Source: JAGQRJ01 sp041402045 (lineage in GTDB: Bacteria > Planctomycetota > J058). Taken from it: a stretch of DNA of 50,011 bases. Both the position numbers and the translations under genes were made by a program. The notes beneath the pieces were generated by a model that saw only the letters and a list, made by a program, of their open reading frames with translations, was not told the origin of the DNA and ran no database searches. Positions 40,168-48,735 of this stretch are shown piece by piece (positions within the stretch are counted from its first letter, which is position 1; every line of letters begins with the position of its first letter). Where the stretch lies: positions 1-50,011 of the forward strand of contig JAWKSZ010000063.1 of the NCBI GenBank assembly GCA_041402045.1, in the 5' to 3' direction.

Positions 40168-40701
40168 TCACTCGGAGTGAGACGCTCCCCGGGAATCCGT
40201 CCGCCCCCCGACGCCCGTGAACAGGTCCCGGAGCGCGACCCGGCGCAGCTCGCCGTGCTCGCGCCGCTGGAGCTCCTGCAGCCGGCCTTCGACCGGCCCC
40301 AGGCTCCAGCAGGCCTCGGGCGGGAGCGCCTCGACCCCGACCGCCTCGTTCAGAGGGCACACGTCGCGGTACTCCACCGGCTGGCCGTCGAGCTCGTCGA
40401 GCCAGCGCAGGGGCAGGCCCTGAGTCCGGCACACGTAGGGGCGGTCCGCGTAGATCCGACAGCCGCCCGCGTCGTCGAGGAACGCGCACGCCCCCTCGGG
40501 CGCCGGCGCCTGGCGCAGGACCGCGGCCTGGCGCGCCCGGATCGCGTCGGCCTCGACCTCGAACACCGTGACCCCGTCGACGCAGCACCCCGCGCAGCCA
40601 CGCCGGCAGGCGAGGGCCGCCGCGTGATGACGGTGCAGCTCCCCCGCCGCGGCGTCGACGGCGGCGTAGAGGGCGTCCAGTTCGGGGGACGGGGAGGGCA
40701 C
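40168..40701 (-). CDS. YkgJ-family cysteine cluster protein
   Basis: The protein has 177 residues from GTG 40701. The cysteine pattern of the YkgJ/UPF0153 family is clear: CRRGCAGCC (32-40), then GACAFLDDAGGCRIYADRPY, VCRTQGLPL and further cysteines at VCPLN and ACW. The family is thought to bind iron or zinc, possibly an Fe-S cluster, and its function is unproven. It lies on the minus strand divergent from the Minf_1886-family gene, with 86 bases between the starts. Confidence 0.88.
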   Translation of the reverse strand: MPSPSPELDALYAAVDAAAGELHRHHAAALACRRGCAGCCVDGVTVFEVEADAIRARQAAVLRQAPAPEGACAFLDDAGGCRIYADRPYVCRTQGLPLRWLDELDGQPVEYRDVCPLNEAVGVEALPPEACWSLGPVEGRLQELQRREHGELRRVALRDLFTGVGGRTDSRGASHSE

Positions 40702-40738
40702 GGGGCCAGTCTACGCCCCCTCGCCCGCGGCAATTCCC

Positions 40739-40767
40739 TTCAATTCCTCGCAGAGGCAGCGTAAACT
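40739..40767 (+). promoter_or_regulatory. candidate promoter of the Minf_1886-family gene
   Basis: TTCAAT (40739-40744), 17-base spacer, TAAACT (40762-40767), then CTGCGCTCC as at 25507. The leader would be about 15 bases and includes the GGAGGA ribosome site before ATG 40788. Confidence 0.45.
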
Positions 40768-40787
40768 CTGCGCTCCTTGGAGGATCC

Positions 40788-41243
40788 ATGGGCGAGTCGA
40801 CCGACGCTCCGCTGCAGCACCTGCGCTCCCTCGTGCGCACCAAGCGCCGCTTCACCCTCGAGGCCTACCTGTTCCTGCGCGAGGCGCTCGACTACGCCCA
40901 GACCCTGGTCGGCGAGAAGCGCCACGTGACCGGCACGGAGCTCCTGGAGGGCTTCCGCCAGCACGCGATCGAGCAGTTCGGCCCCCTGTGCCACGTCGTG
41001 TTCAAGGACTGGGGCGTGAGCTCCACCGGCGACGTCGGCGAAATGGTGTTCGACCTCGTCGAGTGCGAGCTGCTGAGCAAGACCGAGGACGACCGCCTGG
41101 AGGACTTCCAGGACGTGTACGACTTCGAGGAGGAGTTCGCTCCGCGGACCCTGTTCGCGCGCCTGGACGCCCGCTGCCTGAGCGCCCCGCCCCGCGCGAC
41201 CAAGCGCGAGCTGAGCGGGCGCGAGCACTCGGCCATCGCCTGA
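40788..41243 (+). CDS. Minf_1886 family protein
   Basis: The protein has 151 residues from ATG 40788 with GGAGGA 5 bases upstream. I recognise it as the short conserved Minf_1886 family found in planctomycetes and verrucomicrobia (RFTLEAYLFLREALDYAQTL, TGTELLEGFRQHAIEQFGPL, VFKDWGVSSTGDVGEMVFDL, LLSKTEDDRLEDFQDVYDFE). No function is known. It has no signal peptide or membrane helix, and it is acidic in its second half. The permease gene follows after 35 bases. Confidence 0.85.
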   Translation: MGESTDAPLQHLRSLVRTKRRFTLEAYLFLREALDYAQTLVGEKRHVTGTELLEGFRQHAIEQFGPLCHVVFKDWGVSSTGDVGEMVFDLVECELLSKTEDDRLEDFQDVYDFEEEFAPRTLFARLDARCLSAPPRATKRELSGREHSAIA

Positions 41244-41278
41244 GCGCGGGCGCGCAGCGCCACGCGCGGGGGAGTCAC

Positions 41279-42607
41279 GTGAGCGACGCTGATTCAGAGG
41301 ACCGACCGCGGGGGGCCGTGGACGCGCGGGTGGTGCTGAAGGTCCCTTCTCGCCGGGCGATCGGCTGGACGCTGGGGGTGGCCGCGTTCCTGTGGCTCGG
41401 GTTCTACCTCAGCGACGTGCTCAACCCCTTCCTCCTGGGCGTGCTCGTGGCCTACGTGTGCGACCCGGTCGTGGCCTGGGGCGAGCGTCGGGGGATCCGG
41501 CGCGACGTCGGGGTCAGCCTCCTGTTCCTCACGATCCTGGTCGTGTTCGGCGCGACGCTCACGTTCACCGGCCTGCAAGTCTCGCGCTACGTCGAAGGCC
41601 TCTCGCGAAACCTGGGCGGAGAGCGCTACCTCGAGCGCAAGAACCCCGAGGATCTGGCGTTGATCCGGACCCTCGAGGCGCCCCCCGACTACATGCAGAC
41701 CCTGGCCTACGACGAGACCGGGCGGCCCTTCCTCGACCTCAACGGCGACGGCAAGCGCCAGCCAGGCGCGGTGGACCGCGCCGCCGAGAGCGTCATGAGC
41801 TGGGCCCAGGGCACCCTCGGCCCCGACCAGGTGAAGCAGCTCAAGGGCTACTTCGCGCGGAACTCGAGCTTCGTCAGTCGCCTGGGGGAGAGCCTCAGCG
41901 ACTGGGCCGAGGGCAGCCTGCACGACCTGAACGTGCTCGTGACCTACCTGCTCCTGGTGCCGGTCTACACCTTCTTCCTGCTCCAGTCCTGGCCCCAGCT
42001 CAAGCAGCGCCTGCGCAGTCACCTGCCCTACCGGCAGAAGGAGCGGATCCTGCGCCTGACCGCCGAGCTCGACGGCCAGTTCTCCGCCTTCTTCCGCGGC
42101 AAGCTCGTGCTGTGCGTGCTCAAGGGGCTGGTGATCGGCGTGGGCCTCGCAGTCGCCGGTGTGCCCTTCGCCGCGCTCCTGGGGTTCATGTCGCTGATCC
42201 TGTCCTTCGTGCCCTTCCTCACCTGGGCGGTGTGCGGGCCGATCGCGCTCCTGGTGTCCTTCGACCCGGACCACTGGCTGTGGTTCACCCTGTGGGTGGT
42301 CGGGACCTTCTCCGCCGCCGAGGGGCTGGAGGCGGTGCTCGCGCCGGTGATCATGGGTCGTGAGGTCGGGCTGGCGCCGGTGACGCTCCTGCTCTCGTTC
42401 TTCGTGTTCGCCAAGCTGTTCGGCTTGTTCGGGGTGCTGCTCGCGGTGCCCATCGCCTGCGTGGCGCGCACGCTCTGGATCGAGTTCGCGCTGCCGCACA
42501 TCCGATACCTCTCCGAACCCTTGCCCGATGACCCCCCGGAAGGGTCGCCCCCGCCGGACGCGTCCGGCGCGCGCGACGAGGGGCCCGCCCCGGCGCCCGC
42601 CAGCTAG
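41279..42607 (+). CDS. AI-2E family (PerM/YdiK-type) transporter
   Basis: The protein has 442 residues from GTG 41279 (GGGGGAG upstream). It has the family layout: an N-terminal pair of helices (FLLGVLVAYVCDPVVAWGER), a large soluble loop here about 130 residues long (including FLDLNGDGKRQPGAVDRAAE), then the C-terminal helices with VPVYTFFLLQSWPQLKQRLR, FRGKLVLCVLKGLVIGVGLA and LLGFMSLILSFVPFLTWAV. The last 30 residues are Pro/Ala-rich and disordered. Family members export varied small molecules or exchange ions, so the substrate is unknown. Confidence 0.9.
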   Translation: MSDADSEDRPRGAVDARVVLKVPSRRAIGWTLGVAAFLWLGFYLSDVLNPFLLGVLVAYVCDPVVAWGERRGIRRDVGVSLLFLTILVVFGATLTFTGLQVSRYVEGLSRNLGGERYLERKNPEDLALIRTLEAPPDYMQTLAYDETGRPFLDLNGDGKRQPGAVDRAAESVMSWAQGTLGPDQVKQLKGYFARNSSFVSRLGESLSDWAEGSLHDLNVLVTYLLLVPVYTFFLLQSWPQLKQRLRSHLPYRQKERILRLTAELDGQFSAFFRGKLVLCVLKGLVIGVGLAVAGVPFAALLGFMSLILSFVPFLTWAVCGPIALLVSFDPDHWLWFTLWVVGTFSAAEGLEAVLAPVIMGREVGLAPVTLLLSFFVFAKLFGLFGVLLAVPIACVARTLWIEFALPHIRYLSEPLPDDPPEGSPPPDASGARDEGPAPAPAS

Positions 42608-42610
42608 CCG

Positions 42611-43171
42611 GTGCACACCACGACCGAGCTCGCGGCGGAGGCCATGGAGCGCGGCGCCCCCGCCGCGCGGGTGGCTCACGCCGCGCTGTTCCAGCGCATC
42701 CTGCGCCGGATCTACGCCTACTTCCGGCGCATGACCCGCGACGAGCACGAGGCGGACGAGTGCCTGCAGCAGACCCTGCTCCTGTTGCAGGAGAGCCTGA
42801 CCCGCAAGACCTACGACCCCGATCGCTCGTTCAACACCTGGATGTGGCTCAAGGCGCGCACGGTGTGGGCGCAGTGGTGCCGGGCGCGGGAACGAAGGCC
42901 TCAGGAGCTGCCGGAGGCCGTGCGCGACCCGCGAGACGACGTGGGCGACGCAGGCCGGCGCAGCGACGCCGCCCACGTCCTGGAGCAGGTGCGCGCCCGC
43001 CTGGGAGACGAGGCCTACGAGGCCTTCGTGCTCTACTACGAGGGCGGCCTGACCCAGGCCGAGGTCGCCGCGACCCTCGGCCGGGACCGCAAGACCGTGC
43101 GCGAGCGCCTGCGCGCGGTGCACGCGCTGATCGACGAGTTGCTCGAGCGCCCGCCCCAAGGCACGCTCTGA
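42611..43171 (+). CDS. ECF-type RNA polymerase sigma factor
   Basis: The protein has 186 residues from GTG 42611, only 3 bases after the permease stop. Region 2 is visible as LRRIYAYFRRMTRDEHEADE, CLQQTLLLLQESLTRKTYDP and SFNTWMWLKARTVWAQWCRA. Region 4 is VLYYEGGLTQAEVAATLGRD, RKTVRERLRAVH. No anti-sigma factor is adjacent. The next gene, 65 bases on, is a membrane Ser/Thr kinase, an arrangement seen in planctomycetes in which kinase and ECF factor are thought to form one signalling path. Confidence 0.9.
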   Translation: MHTTTELAAEAMERGAPAARVAHAALFQRILRRIYAYFRRMTRDEHEADECLQQTLLLLQESLTRKTYDPDRSFNTWMWLKARTVWAQWCRARERRPQELPEAVRDPRDDVGDAGRRSDAAHVLEQVRARLGDEAYEAFVLYYEGGLTQAEVAATLGRDRKTVRERLRAVHALIDELLERPPQGTL

Positions 43172-43236
43172 CAAACAGTTAGCCAGCTCGCGAGATTGCA
43201 TTCCCCATCCGTCCAGCCCGCGGCAGATACTCCGGT

Positions 43237-45045
43237 ATGCACGAGGGCAGCCTGGAGCTGAGGCGACGCCGGGACGTCGCGAGCCTGTTCGAGGACGACG
43301 CGGTCGCCATGCCCGCGCAGCTCCTCGACCGCGCCCGGACCGTCGCCCACGAGGTGTTCCGCCTCCAGGAGCACAGCGGCCCCCTGCGGATCGGGCAACG
43401 GCTCGGCCCCTACGAGATCCAGGGCGTCCTCGGCGCCGGGGGGCAAGCCTTCGTCTACGAAGCGCTGCACCACGAGACCGGGCGGCGCGTGGCGCTCAAG
43501 GTGCCGCGAGACGAGGTCGGCCGGCGCCTGATGCGGGAGGCCGAGCTCACCGCCCGGATCGACGACCACCCCCACGTGGTCCGGATCCACACCGCCGGGC
43601 AGACCGACGACGGCGTGTTCTACATCGCCATGGAGCTGCTCCCCGGCGGCACCCTCGAAGATCGGATCGAGGGCTCCCCCGGCGGGCTGCCCCTGGACGA
43701 GGTGCGCAGGGTCGGGGACGCGATCCTGGACGCTCTGGATCACGCCCACGGCCTGCGGGTCCTGCATCGGGACATCAAGCCCAGCAACGTGCTGTTCGAC
43801 GCCAAGAACCTGCCGAAGCTGGGCGACCTCGGCGTGGGGGCCGACGCCGCGGCGCAGGAGCGCGGCCTGGCCCACTCCGTCGACCTCACCGGGCTGACCG
43901 GGGGCAGCGGGCTGGGCACCCCGAGCTACGTGGCCCCGGAGCAAGCGAACCCTGCGCTGCGCCACGGCGAGCCCCTCGACGCCCGCGCCGACCTCTACGC
44001 CTTCGGCAAGCTGCTCTACGCCATGCTCACCGGGGTCTCACCGACCACGATCAAGCCGGTCAGTCGCGTGCGCCCCGAGCTCGACGCGGCCTGGGACGAC
44101 TTCGTGTTCTCCCTGGTAGAGGACGACCGCGAGCGTCGCCCGCGGAGCGCCGCCGAGGTGCGCGCCGCCTTCGGCGCGCTCCCGGCGAGCGGAGGCCTGC
44201 CGGCGGGACCGGGCCAGGCCCTGCGCCGCGAGCTCGCCCTGCGCACCCCCGACGCCCCCGAAGGCGCCACACCGCTCGAGCGCGTGCGGAGCCTGGTCGA
44301 CGACGGCGCGCGCCCCACACGCTTGCTCGGCGCCGCGGCGCTGTTGCTCGTGCTCCAGGCGCTGGCCCTCGGGGCCTGGAGCGTCGGGATCGCCTATCGG
44401 CTGCTCCCTCGCGCCGCGATCCACACGGACCCCTTGGGCGTGCTCGCGGGGGGAGCCTTGGCCTGCGCGCTGGCGCTCCTGTGGTTCCGTCGCTCTGCGC
44501 GTCGGACCCCGGGTCGCCCGGGCCGCGCCTTCGCGCTGCTCACCGCCTTCCCGGTGTGCTTCTTCCCCACGGGCCTGGTCGTGGCCCGGCTCAACGACGC
44601 CTTCCCGCACCTGACCGAGCACGGCTTCGTCGAGTTCGCGGGGGGCATGGCGTTCCTGGCCGCGTGCTGGACCGCGGGGTGTTGGCTCCTGTGGCGCGTG
44701 ACCGCGGGCCGCACGCCGCGGGCGCTGCCCAGCGCGACGCCCGCGACAGGAGCGGTGCAGGTTCCCCAGCGCCCGCGCTCGCGGGGGACGTGGGGGGTCG
44801 TCGCTCGCGTGGTGCTCGGGATCGTGAGCTTCATCTCGGCGGGCGCCGCCTTCGTGTTCGCGCTGATCGTGATCGTGCTCGCGAGCATGATGCGCGGCTG
44901 CGCCGAGGTCACGGGGGCCTCGACCTCGGGCGGGATCTCCGACGCGGGGCAAGCGGTGCTGCTCTACGTGATCCCGGTCGGGCTGCTGCTCCTGGGGATC
45001 CTGGCCTTCGGCTCGATCCTGTTCCGTCGTCCGCCCGCGGACTGA
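43237..45045 (+). CDS. Ser/Thr protein kinase with C-terminal multi-helix membrane domain
   Basis: The protein has 602 residues from ATG 43237. The kinase domain (about 57-325) has P-loop GAGGQAFV (66-73), Lys88 in VALK, HRDIKPSN (177-184) and SYVAPEQ. The DFG motif is altered to DLG (197-199), which still keeps the Mg-binding Asp. From about residue 365 there are roughly six membrane helices (LLLVLQALALGAWSVGIAY, VLAGGALACALALLWF, AFALLTAFPVCFFPTGLVV, FAGGMAFLAACWTAGCWLLW, IVSFISAGAAFVFALIVIVL, VLLYVIPVGLLLLGILAFGS). With the preceding ECF factor gene it likely forms a sensing pair. Confidence 0.9.
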   Translation: MHEGSLELRRRRDVASLFEDDAVAMPAQLLDRARTVAHEVFRLQEHSGPLRIGQRLGPYEIQGVLGAGGQAFVYEALHHETGRRVALKVPRDEVGRRLMREAELTARIDDHPHVVRIHTAGQTDDGVFYIAMELLPGGTLEDRIEGSPGGLPLDEVRRVGDAILDALDHAHGLRVLHRDIKPSNVLFDAKNLPKLGDLGVGADAAAQERGLAHSVDLTGLTGGSGLGTPSYVAPEQANPALRHGEPLDARADLYAFGKLLYAMLTGVSPTTIKPVSRVRPELDAAWDDFVFSLVEDDRERRPRSAAEVRAAFGALPASGGLPAGPGQALRRELALRTPDAPEGATPLERVRSLVDDGARPTRLLGAAALLLVLQALALGAWSVGIAYRLLPRAAIHTDPLGVLAGGALACALALLWFRRSARRTPGRPGRAFALLTAFPVCFFPTGLVVARLNDAFPHLTEHGFVEFAGGMAFLAACWTAGCWLLWRVTAGRTPRALPSATPATGAVQVPQRPRSRGTWGVVARVVLGIVSFISAGAAFVFALIVIVLASMMRGCAEVTGASTSGGISDAGQAVLLYVIPVGLLLLGILAFGSILFRRPPAD

Positions 45046-45243
45046 TCAGCCCGCCGCTCGCCGCCCCCGCTCTGCCCACAGCAGCAGCCCGTCGCCAAAC
45101 TCCCTGAGCTCTCGGACCGCCTGGTCCAGAGGACCCCGCTCCCGGGCGACCCCCACGACCCTGGCCCCTCTGCGCCCGAGCGCCTCCAGCGCCCGCCCCA
45201 ACCCCCGACTGGCTCCCGGCAACACCCCGGGCAGGGCCCGACC
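45046..45243 (-). pseudogene. remnant of a short-chain dehydrogenase/reductase N-terminus
   Basis: The minus-strand frame ending at 45046 reads LPGVLPGASRGLGRALEALG, then RRGARVVGVARERGPLDQAV. This resembles the first beta-alpha-beta unit of an SDR enzyme, with the Rossmann signature GASRGLG. It stops after about 60 residues, so the remaining 190 residues of a normal SDR, including the catalytic Tyr-Lys, are absent. The rest of the 364-base gap up to 45409 holds no gene I can see. It may also be a chance match. Confidence 0.4.
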
Positions 45244-45409
45244 TCCTGCCCAGACGGCAGCCCCCTTCGCCAGTTCTCCAACGTTTCTGTCCACACGTTG
45301 GCGCCGGTCGATAAGCGGACCGGTCCACGCTCCCGAGGCGCAGCGGATCTCGGGATACGTCCTCCCCAGGACCACCCGGGCTGCGCTGCCCCCAGGGACG
45401 CGGGACGGG

Positions 45410-46739
45410 CTACGTCGAGGCTTTGCCCACCACGTTGACGCCCTGGACGAACACCCACGGCAGACGGTAGGTCCCGTAGACCGGCTCGACCTCGCGGCTG
45501 AAGGCGAGGAGGTGCTTGGGCCCGAGCAGCTCGTAGACGTTGCCCGCGATGCTCACGTCCTTGACCCGCCCCACGACCTCGCCGCCCTCGATCAGGAACG
45601 CGATGTCGATCGGGTTGCTGAAGTTCCCGGGCAGCGTGTTCCCTTGCCCCATGCCGATCACGGAGTGGACCAGCAGACCGTAGTCGATCTCGCGGATCAG
45701 CTCCGCCTGGGGGCGGTCTCCGCCGGCGACCACGACGTTCGTAAACCCGGGGGAGGGTTGGCTGAGCGCCCCGCCGCGCTGGGCGTTGCCCGTGGGCCGC
45801 TGGCCGGTCCGCGTGGCGCTGTCCAGGTCGTGCACGAAGCTCTCGAGCACCCCCGACTCGACGAGGGGGGTCCGCTGGCGAGGCACCCCTTCGTCGTCGA
45901 AGGCGGCCGATCCCAGGGCTCCGGGCAGGCGTCCGTCGTCGACGAGGGTCACGCGGGGGTCGAGGATCGTATCCCCGAGCCGCTCCCGCAGCGGTGAGGT
46001 GCCGAGCATGACCGTCGTCCCGTTGAGCGCCTGCAGCAGCGGCCGCCAGAGGAGCAGGCTGCCCTCGGGGCTGAACACCACCGGGACCTCGCCCGGGCGG
46101 AAGTCCACCGTGCGCTCCGCCCAGCGCAGCCGCTGCGAGAGCCTGGCGACCAGCGCCTGCGGATCGACGGCGCCGGCCGACGGCGCTCCCGTGTAGACGA
46201 AGTCGAGCAGGACGTCCTCGTCGCGGGTGCGGTTGGCCTCGACCGAGATCGAGAACCCCGTGTAGCGCTCCTCGAACGAGCACCCCGCGGAGTTCGTCAG
46301 CGCGTGGCTCCCGGCGCTGCGGCGCACCTTCCCCTCGAACACGACGTCCGGGTGCAGGCGGCTGAGCTCGCCGAAGACCTGCGCGCCCACGTCGCGCAGC
46401 TCCGCGACGCCGAGTCCGCGGGTCGACGCGTCGAACAGCCCCTCGACGGCTCCGCGCGGGCAGGAGCCGGAAACACGATCGGGGTCGGATCCCCACCGTG
46501 AGCGAATCTTCGACGTTCTGCTGGAGCTGCTCCTGAGCCGCAGGAGAGGGATCGCGGGTGCCGCTGAAGCCGAGCCGCCCGTCGCGGATCGCCCGCACTC
46601 CGACCCCCGAGGTCTCCCGCACGGTCGCGCCCTTGACCTGCCCCGCGACGAAGCGCACCTCGCAGGCGTCCGCCGAGGACGCGAAGACCTCGGCCTGGTC
46701 CACCCCCTGTAGCCCGGCGAGCACCGCGTCGGCGTTCAT
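45410..46739 (-). CDS. pmbA: TldE/PmbA-family protein, two frame breaks
   Basis: TldE pairs with TldD to form a peptidase that degrades unfolded peptides and matures some modified peptides. ATG 46739 overlaps the tldD stop (ATGA). The N-terminal part reads CEVRFVAGQVKGATVRETSG, then VGVRAIRDGRLGFSGT. Near 46490 one G is missing (SLTVG should continue as DPTPIVFPAPARAEP), and near 46440 one more base is missing before VEGLFDAS. Restoring both gives 443 codons and an intact end (GMGQGNTLPGNFSNPIDIAF, GGEVVGRVKDVSIAGNVYEL). TldE subunits lack the zinc motif, as seen here. Confidence 0.92.
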
Positions 46740-48130
46740 GCCTTGCCCCCGATCACCACGTTCTCGATCCGCACGTGCGGGCTCCCCATGCCGACGGGCA
46801 TGGACTGCCCCTCCTTCCCGCAGCGCCCGGCGTTGTCCCAGGCGAAGTCGTCGCCGACCGCCGAGACGTTCTGCAGGGTCTCGAACAGGTTCCCCGCGAG
46901 CACGACGTCCCGCACGGGCTCCGCGATCTTGCCCTTGCGGATCATGTAGGCGTAGGCGCTGGAGAAGGAGAAGGTCCCCAGGCAGGTCTGGCCTCCCCGG
47001 GACTTGAGCGCGTAGACCCCGAGCTCGATGTCCGAGATCATGTCGGAGAAGGACGTGTCCCCGGGCTCGATGAACGTGTTCCGCATGCGCACCAAGGGGC
47101 TGTGGTTGTAGTCCTGAGCGCGAGCGTTCCCGGTGGGCTCCTCGCCCAGGCGCGCCGCCGTCTCGCGGGAGTGCAGCCGACCGACGAGGACCCCGTCCTT
47201 GACGAGCTGGGTGCGCTTCATGGGCACGCCTTCGTCGTCGAAGGCGTGGGTCCCCGGGAGGTCGCCCTGGGGCTCGGAGACGCCGCTGTCGGCGATGTTC
47301 AGCAGGTCCCGGCCGAAGCGGCGTCCCATGCGCATGGCCGCCTGCGCGTCGGCGTTCTCCGCCACGAAGTCGGCCTCGGACAGGTGCCCGAAGGCTTCGT
47401 GGACGAACACCCCCGCGAGGGAGGGGTTGATCACCACGGGGTAGCACCCGCCCTTGACCGGCGCCGCGTCGAGCTGCTCGCGGGCGCGGCGCGCGGCGAC
47501 CCGAGCCATCTCCTCCTGGCCCCGGCACACCTCGAAGCCGCGGTTCGCGCTGGTGCGCGCCTCGCTCCCGACCTGCACGTCGTCGCCGCGCACGGCCTCG
47601 GCGATGGCGTAGAGGTCGATCAGCGGGCGCTCCTCGACGATCCAGGTGCCCTGGGAGTTGCCGTAGTAGACGGTCTGCAGGCGGTCCTGGTAGATCGCGC
47701 GGGTCGACTTCACCAGGGGATCGGTCTCGAGCATGATCGCGTTCAAGCCCCGCGCCAGGTCCACCTTGTCGCGCAGGGACACCTCGCGGAAGTCCTCGCT
47801 GAGCGCCGCGCGCTGCTCCGAGACGACCGGCTCGACCTCCGCGAGGGCGATCGCCTCCGCGGGGATCGCCTGCGCGCAGGCGTAGGCCTCCTCGACCTTG
47901 CGCTCGAGCTGCTGCAGGTCGTTGAAGGTGGCCGTGCCCCACCCCCCCCCGGGGGCCAGGCAGCGCACGAAGCCCCCGCGGTCTAGGACCCCGCGAGCTT
48001 CCTCGAGGCGCTCGCCGCGAAACACGACGCGGGTGCCCGAGGTCTCCTCGATCCGGATCTCAGTGTAGGGAGCAGGGCTCGAGCGAAGCGCCTGCTCGAT
48101 CCGGTCCCTGTGATTCGCCGCCGTTCCCAC
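46736..48130 (-). CDS. tldD: TldD-family metalloprotease
   Basis: The protein has 464 residues. I chose GTG 48130 because AGGAGG lies 5 bases upstream; the frame is open 152 codons further without family resemblance. The zinc motif HEAFGH is in GVFVHEAFGHLSEADF, and the third ligand region is in the C-terminal part (NTFIEPGDTSFSDMISDIEL, GGQTCLGTFSFSSAYAYMIR). It is the catalytic partner of the following pmbA. A planctomycete target is unknown; bacterial TldD/E act on short or unfolded peptides. Confidence 0.95.
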   Translation of the reverse strand: MGTAANHRDRIEQALRSSPAPYTEIRIEETSGTRVVFRGERLEEARGVLDRGGFVRCLAPGGGWGTATFNDLQQLERKVEEAYACAQAIPAEAIALAEVEPVVSEQRAALSEDFREVSLRDKVDLARGLNAIMLETDPLVKSTRAIYQDRLQTVYYGNSQGTWIVEERPLIDLYAIAEAVRGDDVQVGSEARTSANRGFEVCRGQEEMARVAARRAREQLDAAPVKGGCYPVVINPSLAGVFVHEAFGHLSEADFVAENADAQAAMRMGRRFGRDLLNIADSGVSEPQGDLPGTHAFDDEGVPMKRTQLVKDGVLVGRLHSRETAARLGEEPTGNARAQDYNHSPLVRMRNTFIEPGDTSFSDMISDIELGVYALKSRGGQTCLGTFSFSSAYAYMIRKGKIAEPVRDVVLAGNLFETLQNVSAVGDDFAWDNAGRCGKEGQSMPVGMGSPHVRIENVVIGGKA

Positions 48131-48214
48131 GCGCCCTCCTGACCGGTCATGAACCCGCGCCCGACCGGAACGTCTGGTAGAGTAACGCCAAGTACCGTTC
48201 GGGGAGCAACTCCT

Positions 48215-48574
48215 GTGATTCGTGCCCGTCGCCTGGCGCCTCGCGCCCTGAGCTTCCTGCTCTGCCTGTTCGTCCTGGTTCAGTCGGGCTGCACCGCCCT
48301 GCCTGGCCTGGTGACGGGCGCCTTCACCGGAGCCGTGGACGCGCCGGCTCAGGTCTACCGCTACCACCGCGGGGCGTTCGATCGGCACCCCGAATACTGG
48401 GTCTTCAACCTCCTGCTCTTCGTCCCTCTGGGGATCATGACGGGGCCTTTCGCGGGGTTCGGCAAGGGCGTGGGCATCGACGTCGAGTGGTTCTTGGACC
48501 ACGTGACGTATGAAAAGGCCTACACCACCTACCGCGACGAGAGCATTTGGCGTCCCTTCACGATTCACTGGTAG
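48215..48574 (+). CDS. small secreted or lipoprotein-like protein of unknown function
   Basis: About 119 residues from GTG 48215, preceded by GGGGAG 8 bases upstream; an ATG at 48149 would add 22 residues and has no ribosome site. The N-terminus is basic and then strongly hydrophobic (ALSFLLCLFVLVQSGCTALP), with a Cys in a lipobox-like place (VQSGC), although the -3 residue is Gln, not the usual Leu. The rest contains PLGIMTGPFAGFGKGVGIDV, a possible membrane-associated hydrophobic stretch, and ends TIHW. I do not recognise a family. It is divergent from tldD. Confidence 0.72.
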   Translation: MIRARRLAPRALSFLLCLFVLVQSGCTALPGLVTGAFTGAVDAPAQVYRYHRGAFDRHPEYWVFNLLLFVPLGIMTGPFAGFGKGVGIDVEWFLDHVTYEKAYTTYRDESIWRPFTIHW

Positions 48575-48735
48575 AGCTAAGCGCATACCAGCGAGCGACT
48601 AGGCACGAAGTGTTCCCTGCAGGCGCCACGCGGCGAACAGCGTTCACTGTGCCCAGGGTGCATGGGAAATAATTTCACACTCCGCGGACAATCGCTCCGG
48701 CAGCCCTGCTAGAGTTCGGATGCGGAGGCGGTCGC
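48575..48735. other. intergenic region upstream of the sigma-54 activator
   Basis: These 161 bases are AT-richer than the surroundings around 48660-48680 (AAATAATTTCACAC). I find no -24/-12 sigma-54 promoter and no convincing sigma-70 pair. Confidence 0.4.

Noticed and set aside
48575..48735. Sigma-54 promoter upstream of the sigma-54 activator (GGCACGAAGTGTTCCC near 48602)
   Set aside because: It has the -24 GG but no GC at the correct -12 distance.
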